58,900 nucleotides of DNA from Microvirga sp. BSC39 (GCF_000739015.1 NZ_JPUG01000026.1:1-58900); one strand, 5' to 3'; shown: positions 25,679 to 35,329, counted from the first letter of the stretch. Program-made: numbers and translations. The notes: generated from the letters alone by a model not told the origin.

Positions 25679-26264
25679 TCACGGATCTCGAGTGACTGAT
25701 GCCCGGCCGCTGGTGATATCCGTGATCATGCGGGCGATCTGCGGGGCGGTTGCGTCGGGCAAGTCCCCTGTGAGCGTCGCACCGACCTCGGTGAAGCTCT
25801 CCCGACGGATCTGAACACCAGCAGTGCTGGCCAACCGCACCTTCACCAGCGCAAAATCGGAAAAGGTTACGGCTATGGTGGCTTCGCAACCTGCCACGAT
25901 CTCGACCAGCTTGCCTGCCCGCAGGCAGGCGGCTGCAGCACCGCCATAGGCTCGGATGAGACGACCGCTGCCGAGGAGAACTCCTCCAACCCAGCGGGTC
26001 ACGATAACATCGACATTGTCGAGGCTCAGCCGATCAATCGCCTGCAGGATCGGTTTGCCTGCTGTGCCGCCGGCTACCGTCATCGCTTGCGCGATAGCTC
26101 TGACCCACCTGCCAGGCCCAGCAGTTGCGGTTGGCATCTCCGTCCGAGTGTGCGGCGATGAACTCCTTAGCGGTCTGCTCGCTCGCAATCGGGCCGGCTG
26201 TCGCAATGAACCGGCTCTTCTTGATGATCTCTTCGAACGAGGTAGGGCCTTCCAAGGTGTACAT
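25679..26264 (-). pseudogene. YigZ/IMPACT-family protein with a frameshift
   Basis: The first frame, from ATG 26264, gives MYTLEGPTSFEEIIKKSRFI then RNCWAWQVGQSYRASDDG. After DDG the family sequence EPGGTAGKPIL is only found in another frame, which continues GGTAGKPILQAIDRLSLDNV, DVIVTRWVGGVLLGSGRLIRAYGG and a C-terminal ferredoxin-like domain to the stop at 25679. The shift lies near 26080-26095, where about two bases are missing relative to the expected codons. YigZ relatives are ribosome-associated regulators of translation stress. It is either a true pseudogene or a sequencing error. Confidence 0.8.
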
Positions 26265-26640
26265 GGGCTCTGCGAGGGCCTCGTCGGCTGAGTGGGGAGC
26301 ATAAGTGTCTGTGGGGCACCCAGTAGTGAATCAGTTTCAGAACCTGCCATCTCAACCCGTTTACATTCCCATCAATACGGAATGTCCTAGAGCGCTCTAT
26401 AGCTGCCCCACGAAACCTCATGCTCTCGTCCCTGCCAGAGCTGACATTCGGCTTACTTCCTAGAAGTGCCAGTCTCGGACCTCCTGGCCCCTCTCAATCT
26501 TGCGAAGGGCCATCTATGAAATCAAACTGATCCAGGTCAGGCGTCTCTGGAGTGCGATACCAATGTACCCTGGCATGGCCTGACGGATCTGTTCAATCGG
26601 TGTAAAATGCGTTGTGGGGCTGGCATCGGAGGAGGCTCCC
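26265..26640. other. Intergenic stretch between yigZ remnant and the NTF2-like gene
   Basis: No gene seen. It should hold divergent promoters. A GGAGGAGG site for the next gene lies at its right end. Confidence 0.4.
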
Positions 26641-27096
26641 ATGTGGACAGGCTCACGAACTACCCTGGCGGCGGTTCTCATGCTCTGCGCGGGTTCCGTT
26701 CAGGCCGGAACCGAAGATGAGGTCAAGGCACAGTTCAGCAAGTTCGTTGCCGCTCAGAACGCCCATGACCTGAAGGCCGTCGGCGCCATGCTGCTCGACT
26801 CCCCGCAGTTTCTCTGGATTACCCGGGGAGCGCCGATCTGGGGCCGTGAGGCGGCTCTCAAGCGGTTCGAGGCGCTCTATCAAGGCACATGGTCTCTCGA
26901 TCCCAAGACGGACGAGCTCAAGGTGTTCGAGGTCCAGCCGGGCGTGGCCCAACTCTACGTCCCGATCACCTTCATGGTCGCCCCTGCCGGTCAGAGCGCC
27001 CAGCCCGCCCGCTTCCTCATGAACCAACTCTTGGTCAAGACGACCGACGGCTGGAAGATATCGAGTGTTCTGCCGATCCCGGCGCCAACGCAGTGA
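26641..27096 (+). CDS. Secreted NTF2-like (SnoaL/DUF4440) protein
   Basis: Product of 151 residues. Residues 1-20 are a Sec signal peptide (MWTGSRTTLAAVLMLCAGSVQA, cleavage after QA). The mature part follows the NTF2-like fold: VKAQFSKFVAAQNAHDLKAV, SPQFLWITRGAPIWGREAAL, then YVPITFMVAPAGQS and LLVKTTDGWKISSV. Such proteins bind small ligands or act as isomerase-like enzymes; nothing indicates the substrate. A GGAGGAGG site before ATG 26641 decides the start; the longer ORF at 26614 is not supported. It is convergent with the cyclase gene. Confidence 0.8.
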   Translation: MWTGSRTTLAAVLMLCAGSVQAGTEDEVKAQFSKFVAAQNAHDLKAVGAMLLDSPQFLWITRGAPIWGREAALKRFEALYQGTWSLDPKTDELKVFEVQPGVAQLYVPITFMVAPAGQSAQPARFLMNQLLVKTTDGWKISSVLPIPAPTQ

Positions 27097-27159
27097 TCCG
27101 ACTTAGCTCGCGGATGGTGCGTCAGTCGCAGAAGCCTATTTGTGGGACGGCCTGTGCCG

Positions 27160-28872
27160 TCACGGTGGCATTCCCGCCTCCTCCAGCCGGCTTCGCAACT
27201 GCCGACACAGCGACGGGTCACGGTAGCGCTCCTGGAACAGGAAGCGCGACACGGTGAAGTTCGGCTTGCCCGCCATTGCTTCCCTGACGAGCGGGTGGGC
27301 CTCCTGCGCTCGGTTGAGCGCCATCAGCGCCGCGGCCCGGTACAGGCGCGAGCGAAACGTCTGGAACACGAGCTTGCCCAGAGCCGCGAGTGCTACCTCG
27401 TAGCGGCCCAGCGCATAGAGGGCGACGCCGCGCTCCTCGACGCACCACACCGGCAGCAGCGGGTCGAGGGCTTCCGCCTCATCGAGCAGCCGCAGCGCCT
27501 CCTCAGGCTCGCCGATGAACGTCGCGACAGCCGCGCAGCGCGCCTTGATGTAGGCGTCGGACGGGTTCAGCTCCATGGCCCGGCGCATCAGCACCGCGGC
27601 CTGGTCGAAATCTCCCTTCAGCAGCGCGAAGAAGGACGCGATCCGGTTCGCTTCGGCGTCGCAGGGATCCAGCTCGAGCGCCCGGCGGATGTCCGGCTCG
27701 CTCTCCGGATAACTGAACTCCGGGAGATCGGACGCTGCACAGACCCGCCAGGCGTAGGCTGTTCCGTAATTCGGGTCAAGCTCGACAGCGCGGGTGAACC
27801 AAGTCACCGCCTCGCGGGAGTGCTCCTCCAGCACGCCGCCGAGACGGTGATGCTCAAGGCCGCGCAGGAAGCATTCAAAGGCTGACATGTTCTCGGGCGG
27901 CTTACGGCGGGCCGTGACCATGCCGCCATCCTCCATCCGGCCGAACACGGTGGCGGCGATCCGGGCCGCGGTTTTGTCGAGCAGGTCGAGGAGCTCGGCA
28001 AAGGGACGCAAGATCTTGTCGCTCCACACGACCGAGCCCTTCTCCGTCTCGATCAGCGTGAGGCCGATCCGCACCTGACCGTCAATCCTCCGAACCTGCC
28101 CCTCCAGGACGTATCGGACACCCGGCATTGCGCCGACCCTGATCGGATCAGCGTCGACGAGGGCAAAGCTGGCGCTGCGCGAACTGACGAACAGGCGCCG
28201 GAAGCGGGCTAGTTCGACGATGAGCTCATCCGTCAGTCCTTCGGCCAGGAACCGCTGATCCTCGTCCCCGCCCATGACGCGGAAGGGCAGCACCGCCAGC
28301 GACAGCGGACGCCTCTGGACGGTGGTCGGGACCCGCGTCGGGGCAGTTTGCAGCCTGTGCCGCGCCAGTTCCTCCCGCAGCTGGTAGATACGGATCGGCT
28401 CCGACAGATTCTTCAGACGCTGCTCGCCGAGGTCATCGAAAGCAAAGGGCGAGTTACGCCGCACGTGGTCAAAGAACAGGCCGCTGACGCAGATGCTGTC
28501 GGGCTCGGCCTCCTGCTGGATGCGGGCCGCGACGTTCACCCCGTCTCCGACCAGGTCGTCACCCTGGACCACGACGTCGGCGAGATGAAGCCCGAAGCGC
28601 AGCCTGAGCCGATCGGTTTCGGGATCCTCGCTTCCGGCGAGCGCGTGGCGGATCTCGGCCGCACAACGCAGGGCATTGATGGCGCTGCCGAACTCCGCCA
28701 GCCAGGCATCGCCCGCGGCGTTGAAGATCCGGCCGCCGAGGGAGGCCACCTTCTCCCGGACCAACTCCCGGCAACGCGAGACCCGGTCGGCCGTACGCTC
28801 CTCGGCCTCTTCCATCAGGGCCGAGTAGCCGACGATGTCGGCTACCATGATCGCGGCCAGGCGGCGTTCCAT
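27160..28872 (-). CDS. Class III nucleotide cyclase - TolB-like - TPR protein
   Basis: Product of 570 residues. Residues 1-165 are a class III cyclase domain: metal site VADIVGYSALM (Asp11), second metal region NAAGDAWLAEFGS, and GDDLVGDGVNVAARIQ. The residue normally Lys in the K-T-x-G-D element, which reads adenine, is Asn here, so ATP use is uncertain. Residues about 195-310 form a TolB/FlgO-like domain (SLAVLPFRVMGGDEDQRFLA, EGLTDELIVEL). Residues about 330-560 hold TPR-like repeats (AVTWFTRAVELDPNYGTAYA). Proteins of this build are many in Rhizobiales and probably turn an unknown cue into cAMP or another product. No membrane helix. Confidence 0.88.
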   Translation of the reverse strand: MERRLAAIMVADIVGYSALMEEAEERTADRVSRCRELVREKVASLGGRIFNAAGDAWLAEFGSAINALRCAAEIRHALAGSEDPETDRLRLRFGLHLADVVVQGDDLVGDGVNVAARIQQEAEPDSICVSGLFFDHVRRNSPFAFDDLGEQRLKNLSEPIRIYQLREELARHRLQTAPTRVPTTVQRRPLSLAVLPFRVMGGDEDQRFLAEGLTDELIVELARFRRLFVSSRSASFALVDADPIRVGAMPGVRYVLEGQVRRIDGQVRIGLTLIETEKGSVVWSDKILRPFAELLDLLDKTAARIAATVFGRMEDGGMVTARRKPPENMSAFECFLRGLEHHRLGGVLEEHSREAVTWFTRAVELDPNYGTAYAWRVCAASDLPEFSYPESEPDIRRALELDPCDAEANRIASFFALLKGDFDQAAVLMRRAMELNPSDAYIKARCAAVATFIGEPEEALRLLDEAEALDPLLPVWCVEERGVALYALGRYEVALAALGKLVFQTFRSRLYRAAALMALNRAQEAHPLVREAMAGKPNFTVSRFLFQERYRDPSLCRQLRSRLEEAGMPP

Positions 28873-29351
28873 GCCGAACTCCCAGCTTTCGGGCGGTGTC
28901 CGCCCAATCTACGCCTCACTGGCCGGAACGGCGAGTCTGGTGCGGGCAGGCTCCCCTGCCCCGAGCGTTCGTCCGGACCGGAAACCGCTCATGGCACGGC
29001 AACGCTGACTGGCAGGGCAGTTTCCGTTCGTTACGGGCAACCGTGTGAGGGTCCGGCCCGTCGCCGATCCTGATATCCTGCCCGGTTACAGGGGACCGCT
29101 GTATCAGAGGGGCGAGGTGCCGGAGGACCTGGCGCAGAGGTGGAGGATGGCATTTCGGAACGCGGGTTCCGCAACGTGACAGAGGCGGCGGCCCCAGCCG
29201 CCATCCTGCGGGAAGCCTGACGCTCGACCTTACGGTGGACTCGGGCTGGACACCCCACCCGGCTCACATCAGAATTGTGGCTCAAACAGCACCGAGGTCC
29301 GATGGGTCCGAAGGAGCATAGGGTCGAGCGGCGGCTAGCTGTGAGTTCTGA
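28873..29351. other. Intergenic stretch
   Basis: No recognisable gene on either strand; the few open frames are low-complexity Arg/Pro/Ser-rich shadows. It includes the promoter side of the cyclase gene. Confidence 0.4.
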
Positions 29352-30035
29352 TCAGGTTATTCCGGCGAGAGCCTGAGCCGGTGTTCGTCGGCCGAGACTA
29401 CCATGTGGGCGCTGCTGATTGTACCAGGTCAGCCACCGCGGCAGATCCGTGCCCCGGGTATCCGACGAGTTGAACGGAATCGCATAGGCCCATTCCCGCA
29501 GAAGCGTCTGGATGAAGCGCTCGGCGACGATGTCATAGACGCCAATCTGATCGTAGGCTCCATCGCCAATGAGTGAGGCGAGTGGATCGGTGATTTGGTC
29601 AAGCAGGGGCTCGACCTGCGAGCCATCATCGACATCATGGGGTGTCAGCTCCGATGCGAGGATCTGCCCGGTGCTGGCATCGACACCGATGTGCAGCTTG
29701 CGCCAGGATCGGCGTCTGTGGGTACCGTGCTTCTCGACCATCCACTCGCCGGATCCACACAGCCGCAGGCCGGTGCTATCCACCAGTAAGTGCGCCGGTC
29801 CCGTGCTTGGAACTGATCTTGGCACCTCCAGCCTTTCGGCGCGGCGGCTCAGGGTTGAGTGATCCGGCACGGCGAGATCCAAGCCCAAGAGTCTCAGGAT
29901 CGAGCCGATCAGCTCCTCCGTCTGACGCAGCGCCAACGGTCTTATGATCGAGCCCGAGCGGCGGGTGGACCGCCTACCACCTTGTTGCATGCCGCCGGGC
30001 ATTGGCCGGCAAGCTCCACGTCGGTACAGTGACAC
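29352..30035 (-). pseudogene. Chimeric transposase ORF: IS5-like body fused to an IS481/IS3-like C-terminus
   Basis: One open frame of 227 codons joins two unrelated transposase pieces. Residues about 30-165 are IS5-like (PLALRQTEELIGSILRLLGL, VPDHSTLSRRAERLEV, LLVDSTGLRLCG, LIGDGAYDQIGVYD). From VAERFIQTLLREWAYAIPFN to PRWLTWYNQQRPHGSLGRRTP it is the C-terminus of an integrase-like IS481/IS3 transposase. The IS5 Glu region and the integrase core are both missing, so it cannot transpose. The join is in frame, near 29510. The N-terminal about 25 residues are also unlike IS5. Confidence 0.8.
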
Positions 30036-30092
30036 TGAGGCAGCCTAGCACGCCATGGCCACGTGGCGGGCCCAGCAGGCATAGGGGCGCAC

Positions 30093-30608
30093 ATGACGAG
30101 CCTTGCCGACCATGAGGAGGAGCGCCTCCGGATCCTCGAGGAAACCGGAGCTCTGGCAGGTCCCGATCCGGTGCTCGACGCGATCTGCCGCGAAGCCAGG
30201 GATCATTTCAGCGTCCCGATCGCCCTCATCACGCTGGTCGACCGTCAGAAACTCCGGGTAAAGGCGGCGCAGGGACTGAGTGTTTCAGAGCTCCCGCGTG
30301 ACACCGCGTTCTGCACCTACACGATCCTGAGCGACGACGTTTTTGTCATTCCCGACATGCTCGCCGATGAACGCTTCAGGAGCAATCCCCTGGTGCTGGG
30401 GCAGCCTCATCTGAGGTTTTATGCCGGAGCCCCACTGGCTTACCTTCGGGACATCCGGCTGGGCTCCCTGTGCATCCTGGAGACCAGACCCCGCAGGTTT
30501 TCACCCGGTGACAAGGCCGAACTCGCGGAGATGGCGGACCGGGTCGTCACCGCGATTGCCACACAGGAGCTGAAGGCCCTGGGTACGTTGTTCGCCAGCC
30601 GTCACTGA
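30093..30608 (+). CDS. GAF domain protein
   Basis: Product of 171 residues that is almost entirely one GAF domain: LDAICREARDHFSVPIALIT, DRQKLRVKAAQGLSVSELPR, DTAFCTYTILSDDVFVIPDM, FYAGAPLAYLRDIRLGSLCI and the closing FSPGDKAELAEMADRVV. Such stand-alone GAF proteins bind small molecules or nucleotides and may act on other regulators. The ATG 30093 start (MTSLADHEEERL) follows AGGGGC; the longer ORF from 30063 is less likely. There is no output domain and no adjacent kinase. Confidence 0.85.
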   Translation: MTSLADHEEERLRILEETGALAGPDPVLDAICREARDHFSVPIALITLVDRQKLRVKAAQGLSVSELPRDTAFCTYTILSDDVFVIPDMLADERFRSNPLVLGQPHLRFYAGAPLAYLRDIRLGSLCILETRPRRFSPGDKAELAEMADRVVTAIATQELKALGTLFASRH

Positions 30609-30748
30609 CGCGTCATGCACGCTCTGCCTGTGCTATTGTAATTAGGGTTTGCGTCTTGTCCCCTTGGGGATTGGCTGCAGGATTGCCCATTGGGTTGCCC
30701 CAAGGTTTGAGGCGTAAGTTTGGTCAAGAACGCTTGGAAGGACGCGCC

Positions 30749-31231
30749 ATGGTGACCCACGAACACCGAGAGGAGGTCCAGGCCATCGAGGCGATCATCG
30801 CCCGGCAATTCGGAAGCTTGAACTGGAACCCGGGCACTGAGGGTGACTGGGAGACGTTTGCTGTCGACTTTCACCCTGACGCAGCTCTCTTTCCCGCCGC
30901 ACGTCCGGCCAGACGCCAGACGGTTGGCGACTTCGTCGCGCGGATGAAGGTTCTTGCCGGCACGACGCTCCGCTCCTTCCATGAGGAAGTGATCGGGACG
31001 CACGTTCATGTGTTCGGCAATGTCGCGGTCGCGGTGGCTGCGTGCGAGATCACCGAGAACGATGCGGAGGTGAACCGCGGGGTCGAGATGCTGCTTCTCG
31101 TCCGGGACGAGGGCCAATGGCGGATTGTGTCGCAGGCGTGGGACACGGAGAACCCGTCCAAGCCCATCCCGACATTTCTCACGGCACGCCGCTCCAAGGC
31201 CGGAGAGCCGGAGCCGGATGCCGATCCCTAG
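30749..31231 (+). CDS. NTF2-like (SnoaL/DUF4440 type) cytoplasmic protein
   Basis: Product of 160 residues. The fold pattern is VQAIEAIIARQFGSL, DWETFAVDFHPDAALFPA, VGDFVARMKVL, SFHEEVIGTHVHVFGNVAVA and VEMLLLVRDEGQWRIVSQAW, as in NTF2-like proteins. No signal peptide, in contrast to the relative at 26641. The start at ATG 30749 follows GGAAGGA; the upstream in-frame extension from 30656 is rejected. Function unknown. Confidence 0.75.
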   Translation: MVTHEHREEVQAIEAIIARQFGSLNWNPGTEGDWETFAVDFHPDAALFPAARPARRQTVGDFVARMKVLAGTTLRSFHEEVIGTHVHVFGNVAVAVAACEITENDAEVNRGVEMLLLVRDEGQWRIVSQAWDTENPSKPIPTFLTARRSKAGEPEPDADP

Positions 31232-31329
31232 GGCGGCTTTGCATGGGGGCTAGGACTCCGGACGGGGCACCTGCACTCCTGCTGGCCGGACCAGAGGCAA
31301 GAACCTCACCCCGCTCTATGGGCCATCGC

Positions 31330-31497
31330 TCAGTCGTCGGACCGCAGCCAATAGCCGATCCCGGTCTCCGTCAGGATGTAGCGCGGTTGCTCCGGGTCGG
31401 GCTCCAGCTTCTGGCATAGGGAGCGTACGTAGGTGCGCAGGTACTGAAAGTCCGCTCTCGGGCCCTTCAACTCCACATCTAAGCCGTTGATGAAGCA
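31330..31497 (-). pseudogene. C-terminal fragment of an OmpR-type response regulator (KdpE-like)
   Basis: The minus frame reads INGLDVELKGPRADFQYLRT then YVRSLCQKLEPDPEQPRYIL and TETGIGYWLRSDD followed by TGA at 31330. This is the winged-helix end of OmpR-family regulators, closest in memory to KdpE. The receiver domain and the first half of the DNA-binding domain are gone; an in-frame stop lies upstream near 31500. It is a decayed remnant, and no kdp genes are in the window. Confidence 0.75.
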
Positions 31498-31755
31498 AGC
31501 TATAGCTCAGCTGGGTGAAGCAAAGCAGGGTATTACTACATCGATGGGTGCAGCAGTTTGGCACCCCATCAGAGAGCTTCCGCGGCGATCGGATCCGCTG
31601 CTGCCGGCGAGCACCTACTTGAGGTGCTTGGGAGCCAATGCAGGTCCTAACATCTGGTAACCGAGGATTGGGTTGAACATCTCAACCAGAGCAGATGGGG
31701 GTGAGATGATAAGCTGCTGAACCAAGAATCAGCACTCTAATTGCATTTCTATCAA

Positions 31756-31767
31756 CATCATCTGATG
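31756..31767. promoter_or_regulatory. Possible VapB operator
   Basis: The 12-base perfect palindrome CATCATCTGATG lies 33 bases before the vapB start, in the position expected for an autoregulatory operator of a toxin-antitoxin operon. Confidence 0.45.
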
Positions 31768-31800
31768 CTATTTTTCGCGCCTTAGGGTGGAGGAACTGAC

Positions 31801-31998
31801 GTGAGAACAACAATTGCGCTGGATGACGAACTAGTCGCTAAGGCGCAGGCATTTACGGGCCTGCAGGAGAAGTCGGCCCTAGTGCGCGAAGCGTTGAAAG
31901 CTTTGATTGAGCGGGAGAGTGCCCGAAGGCTGGCTCGCCTTGGCGGCACTGAGCCTGACCTTAAGCCTGTCCCGCGCCGTCAGACGGATGCTCAGTGA
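31801..31998 (+). CDS. vapB: VapB-type antitoxin
   Basis: Product of 65 residues. The N-terminal MRTTIALDDELVAKAQAFTG is a ribbon-helix-helix DNA-binding segment of the VapB/DUF2191 kind, and LVREALKALIERESARRLARLGG follows. The C-terminal part should wrap the toxin. GTG start at 31801 follows GGAGGAAC. The stop overlaps the start of vapC (GTGA at 31995), which supports a coupled toxin-antitoxin pair. The gene is intact. Confidence 0.93.
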   Translation: MRTTIALDDELVAKAQAFTGLQEKSALVREALKALIERESARRLARLGGTEPDLKPVPRRQTDAQ

Positions 31999-32363
31999 TC
32001 ATTGTCGATACCTCGGTGTGGATCGACCACCTGAAGACCAGCGATCCCGTGTTGGCAGATCTCCTCGGAAAGGGGCAGGTACTGGCGCATTCCTTTGTCA
32101 CGGGTGAGCTTGCTCTCGGCAGTCTTCGCCAGCGCAGAATTGTGCTTGAGTCCCTCCGCGACCTGCCCCAGGCCAATGTCGCCGGCGACCATGAGGTCAT
32201 GATGCTGATTGAGCGGGAGCAACTCTATGGACTTGGGATAGGCTTTGTCGACGCGCACCTTCTGGCAGCAGTAAGACTTACCCCTGGAGCTCTACTCTGG
32301 ACCCGGGATCGGCGGCTGCGGCAGGCGGCTACGGGACTGGGGCTTTCCTCAGATCTCACTTGA
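31995..32363 (+). CDS. vapC: VapC-type PIN-domain ribonuclease toxin
   Basis: Product of 122 residues. PIN catalytic acids are visible: MIIVDTSVWIDHL (Asp5), the GELALG Glu near residue 38, and IGFVDAHLLAA and TRDRRL Asp residues in the C-terminal half. VapC toxins cut specific RNAs, often tRNA, when the antitoxin is degraded. Its GTG start overlaps the vapB stop. The following resolvase is broken, so the pair may act as a stabiliser of the island or plasmid region. Confidence 0.93.
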   Translation: MIIVDTSVWIDHLKTSDPVLADLLGKGQVLAHSFVTGELALGSLRQRRIVLESLRDLPQANVAGDHEVMMLIEREQLYGLGIGFVDAHLLAAVRLTPGALLWTRDRRLRQAATGLGLSSDLT

Positions 32364-32373
32364 CCAGCGAAGA

Positions 32374-33291
32374 ATGATGCACCCCTACCCTTCCAGGAAG
32401 CGCCTAATTGGCTACGCCCGAGTGTCCACCGAGGATCAGGTGCACGATGCCCAACTCGATGAACTGCGCGTTGCCGGTTGTGCCGAGATCCACCAAACGC
32501 ATGGCTCCGGAGCAAGTCGAGCGCGGCCTGTGCTGGCACGGGTAATGCGTGAGATCAGGCCGGGGGAGGTGTTGGTCATGGTGCGCTTAGATCGCCTGGC
32601 CTGTTCGGTGAGCCACCTTCTTTAGGTGATCGAGACACTAGAAGCAAAGGGGCCCATTTCCGCTCTCTCCGGGACCCGATCGACACCTCTACACCGCAAG
32701 GCATGTTCTCCCTGCAGGTGCGTGGCGCAGTCGCGCAGTTGGAGCGCCCTCTCATCTCAGAGCGCACAAAGGCAGGGATCAAAGCGGCCAAGGCGCGAGG
32801 CAAAAAGCCAGGGAACCCGGGAATGCGTGGACGTCAGCCAGAGGCCATCCGCAAGATCGCTGTTGCCCGGAAAAAGATCTACCTTGATGAGCTGATCGCC
32901 GGTTCGGGTCAATAGATGCAGACGGTTCGGCGCATGCGCCCTCAGCACCCGTGGGAGTGTCGGCGTGCTCGCCGAAAGCGGGCAACTGTGGACCGTGGCT
33001 CGGCTGCGCCGCGCCGTCGGCAAGCTCGTGTCGCAGCGCATGGCGGACCCTGCCCTCCTGCGCCCTGTCCCATGCAAGAACCCGGAGGACCACCTCATGA
33101 CGCTGATCGCCGGCATCGCTATGACAGACCCGAGCCTCTCGCTGAGGAATATTGGCGCGCAGCTGGAACGCATACGGGAGCGGACACCGCGTGGGGGCTC
33201 CATATGGTCAGCCTCCTCGGTGAAGAAGCAACTCGACCGCGCGCGCAAGGCTGGGCTAGCGGTACCAATGTCACCACGAGACGTGGTGTAG
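32374..33291 (+). pseudogene. Serine recombinase (resolvase/invertase), decayed
   Basis: The first frame gives RLIGYARVSTEDQVHDAQLD (catalytic Ser in ARVST) and VLVMVRLDRLACSVSHLL, then TAG at 32623. A second frame resumes FSLQVRGAVAQLERPLISER then TKAGIKAAKARGKKPGNPGM to 32915. A third frame carries the C-terminal extension ENPEDHLMTLIAGIAMTDP-like (CKNPEDHLMTLIAGIAMTDP, RNIGAQLERIRERTPRGGSI) to 33291. At least one nonsense codon and two frame changes rule out function. It lies directly after vapBC. Confidence 0.88.
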
Positions 33292-33539
33292 CAAGCCTGG
33301 GGTCACGCCAGATCGATCGCGAAAATTCTGCTTATCAAAGGGCTCCCTTTAGCCATTTCAACATCGCCAGACGGCTCGAGATCTTTGCCCAATGCCTCGC
33401 ACACGTGGGCGGAGGCGCCGGGTGGAAGACGCAGCACATTCCTCTCTGCATTCTCGACAATCTCGCCTGGTCCGGGTTATCCGCCGTCTGATAGCTCGGC
33501 AATGATTTGGGTCTGGAAATAAACTGCACCTACAAAGAT

Positions 33540-33947
33540 GGTTCCAGTCGCCTGCTCTCGACGGCGGCTCACCACTTCTCGCCGGAGCCTCAGTCGCCAT
33601 CAATTCGCCGGCGATACGGTGAAGGGCATCATCAAGGGGGGACCTCCCTCTGTTGGCCCCTTTGGGTTGAAGCCCCCTCCCCTGCCCTCGGGTGAGCCTC
33701 CGCTTAACGAGCCGAGTTGCCTCAACTGCTAAATAGGCCAATTCCCGATCCGGCAGCCCACCCATGAGCTCGTCAATCTCTGATTGGTGACCCGGTTGCC
33801 GATCTCACTCAACGATACTGGCTCTGGTGCCGAGACGTCCTCCCGTGCCAGCTTGGGTGGAGAGGTTCGACGAGCAGGTTTGGCTGGCGACGGAGTACCC
33901 TCAAACAAGTCTCCCTGTCGCTCGTCGCGAACCGAGTTTCGCGCCAT
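33540..33947 (-). pseudogene. Frameshifted hypothetical gene of plasmid type
   Basis: From ATG 33947 the first frame is MARNSVRDERQGDLFEGTPS then PAKPARRTSPPKLAREDV and EPVSLSEIGNRV. A second frame continues from about 33785 with ELMGGLPDRELAYLAVEATR and LVKRRLTRGQG. I recall joined versions of these two parts in Methylobacteriaceae accessory genes, where the protein has no assigned function. The single frame change makes this copy a pseudogene. Its 3' limit is uncertain. Confidence 0.55.
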
Positions 33948-35082
33948 GCCACCTCTACCCATTCTGATTTCGTTAACCATACCGGTTCTTAGCAGTTTCC
34001 CATCTACTTCACTGCCGATCTGCTGCGCCTCGCGCTATGGGGGTGGGTGCCAACACCCTCCTTGCCCTCGCCTACCATGAGGCTGGATTCCATGCAGCCA
34101 CTGGAACCGTTTGCCGCGGCTGGCCGTCCCCGGCTTCTCCTGCAACTCACTACGCATATTATGAGCGGCCTAGACCGGTAAACCGCCCACCCGGCCCACG
34201 GCATGCCCGAGGTCCACACGCCCTGAAGACGATATCGCGGCGCCTTAATTACCGGCCCCTGCATCAGTGGAAAGGCATAGAAGGGGGCGCGATCAACCAA
34301 GCGTCGAAAAGACCGTTCTATTATCGATTAAGGCGATGGGACGCGCACCAAGTGCAAGCGTCGCAAACCTATCCCTTGCGTAGTTCTCGACCGTCTCTTG
34401 GCAACCTGCAGCAGATCGAGTGCCATTAGCCTGCGCGATACTGCAATGCTCCTGATGGCATCTGCCGTCGGCGAACGGCGGCGCAGCGCGGTCGCAAGTC
34501 TAAAGCACTCACAGATTAGAGTGGCCCTTTCGATCAAGCGCCGGTCAGTCGAACCTGCATCCCTAAGTATGCCGCGTATTCGCATGACGCCCGTGCGTAT
34601 AGAACAACCACGGCAGGGTAGGGTGCCTTAGCCCTTGCCGAACGGCAGTTGGTTATCACCCTGCAACAAAGGATGCGGTTCGCTAAGACCGCGCCCGAAC
34701 AGATCCTCCGAGTGGTTCGCAAGTATTGCTCAGCCGGCACAACGCCGCTCACCCAATCGACGAACCTTACTTCCGAAGGGTGCTGTCGAATGCTTAGGCT
34801 GGAAGCTGCGGACCTCAGCGCAGATGGCCTGCATTCCGGCTTTGTGACCCAGGCCAGATGAAATAGGCTCCAGCTGTGGGTGCCGTAGACCAATGAACTC
34901 ACAAATGAGTCAGGGGCAGCTGGCGGCTACCAAAAGCAGGAGCATTCCCAAAGGATGTTGAGGCGGGTTGATATATAAGCTAGTGCAGGGGAGATCGTCG
35001 AGGGAGGAGTGTATAATTTTATGACCCTCCTGAACGAGTCTTAGGTCAGCGTCTGGATCCTATCCTTGCGCCCGATGAGACT
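33948..35082. other. Long non-coding stretch before the partition module
   Basis: More than 1.1 kb without a gene I can support. Several open frames of 60-130 codons overlap on both strands but none has a recognisable motif or good ribosome site. Base composition looks more AT-rich than the flanking metabolic regions. It may hold decayed plasmid backbone. Confidence 0.4.
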
Positions 35083-35102
35083 AAGTTGGTCGCGACCAAC
35101 TT
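35083..35102. promoter_or_regulatory. parS-like palindrome 1
   Basis: A perfect 20-base palindrome AAGTTGGTCGCGACCAACTT. Its core GTTGGTCGCGACCAAC fits the repABC centromere consensus GTTNNNNGCNNNNAAC, to which RepB binds. Confidence 0.85.
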
Positions 35103-35191
35103 TGCCATATTGTTGCAGTTTATGGGCGCTGGAGACGCCATATATACGCTCTGACCCGCCTGAGCATGCCGCTCACTAAGTCCGCAGGGCG

Positions 35192-35213
35192 TAAGTTGGT
35201 CGCGACCAACTTA
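35192..35213. promoter_or_regulatory. parS-like palindrome 2
   Basis: Second copy, extended to 22 bases of perfect symmetry with a T and an A outside the 20-base palindrome of copy 1. It is 109 bases after copy 1. Confidence 0.85.
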
Positions 35214-35329
35214 GCCACATTGTTTCATTGGGACTCTTGAATGAGCAGGTCACATAATGTGCCCCAACCGCAACCATTTCAGTGCAGAGTTAAGGCGCTG
35301 ACGTGGTGTTCCTACATGCATCGTACGTA

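Noticed and set aside
34328..34902. Two minus-strand frames of 85 and 122 codons
   Set aside because: No motif, no ribosome site, and they overlap equally long frames on the other strand.
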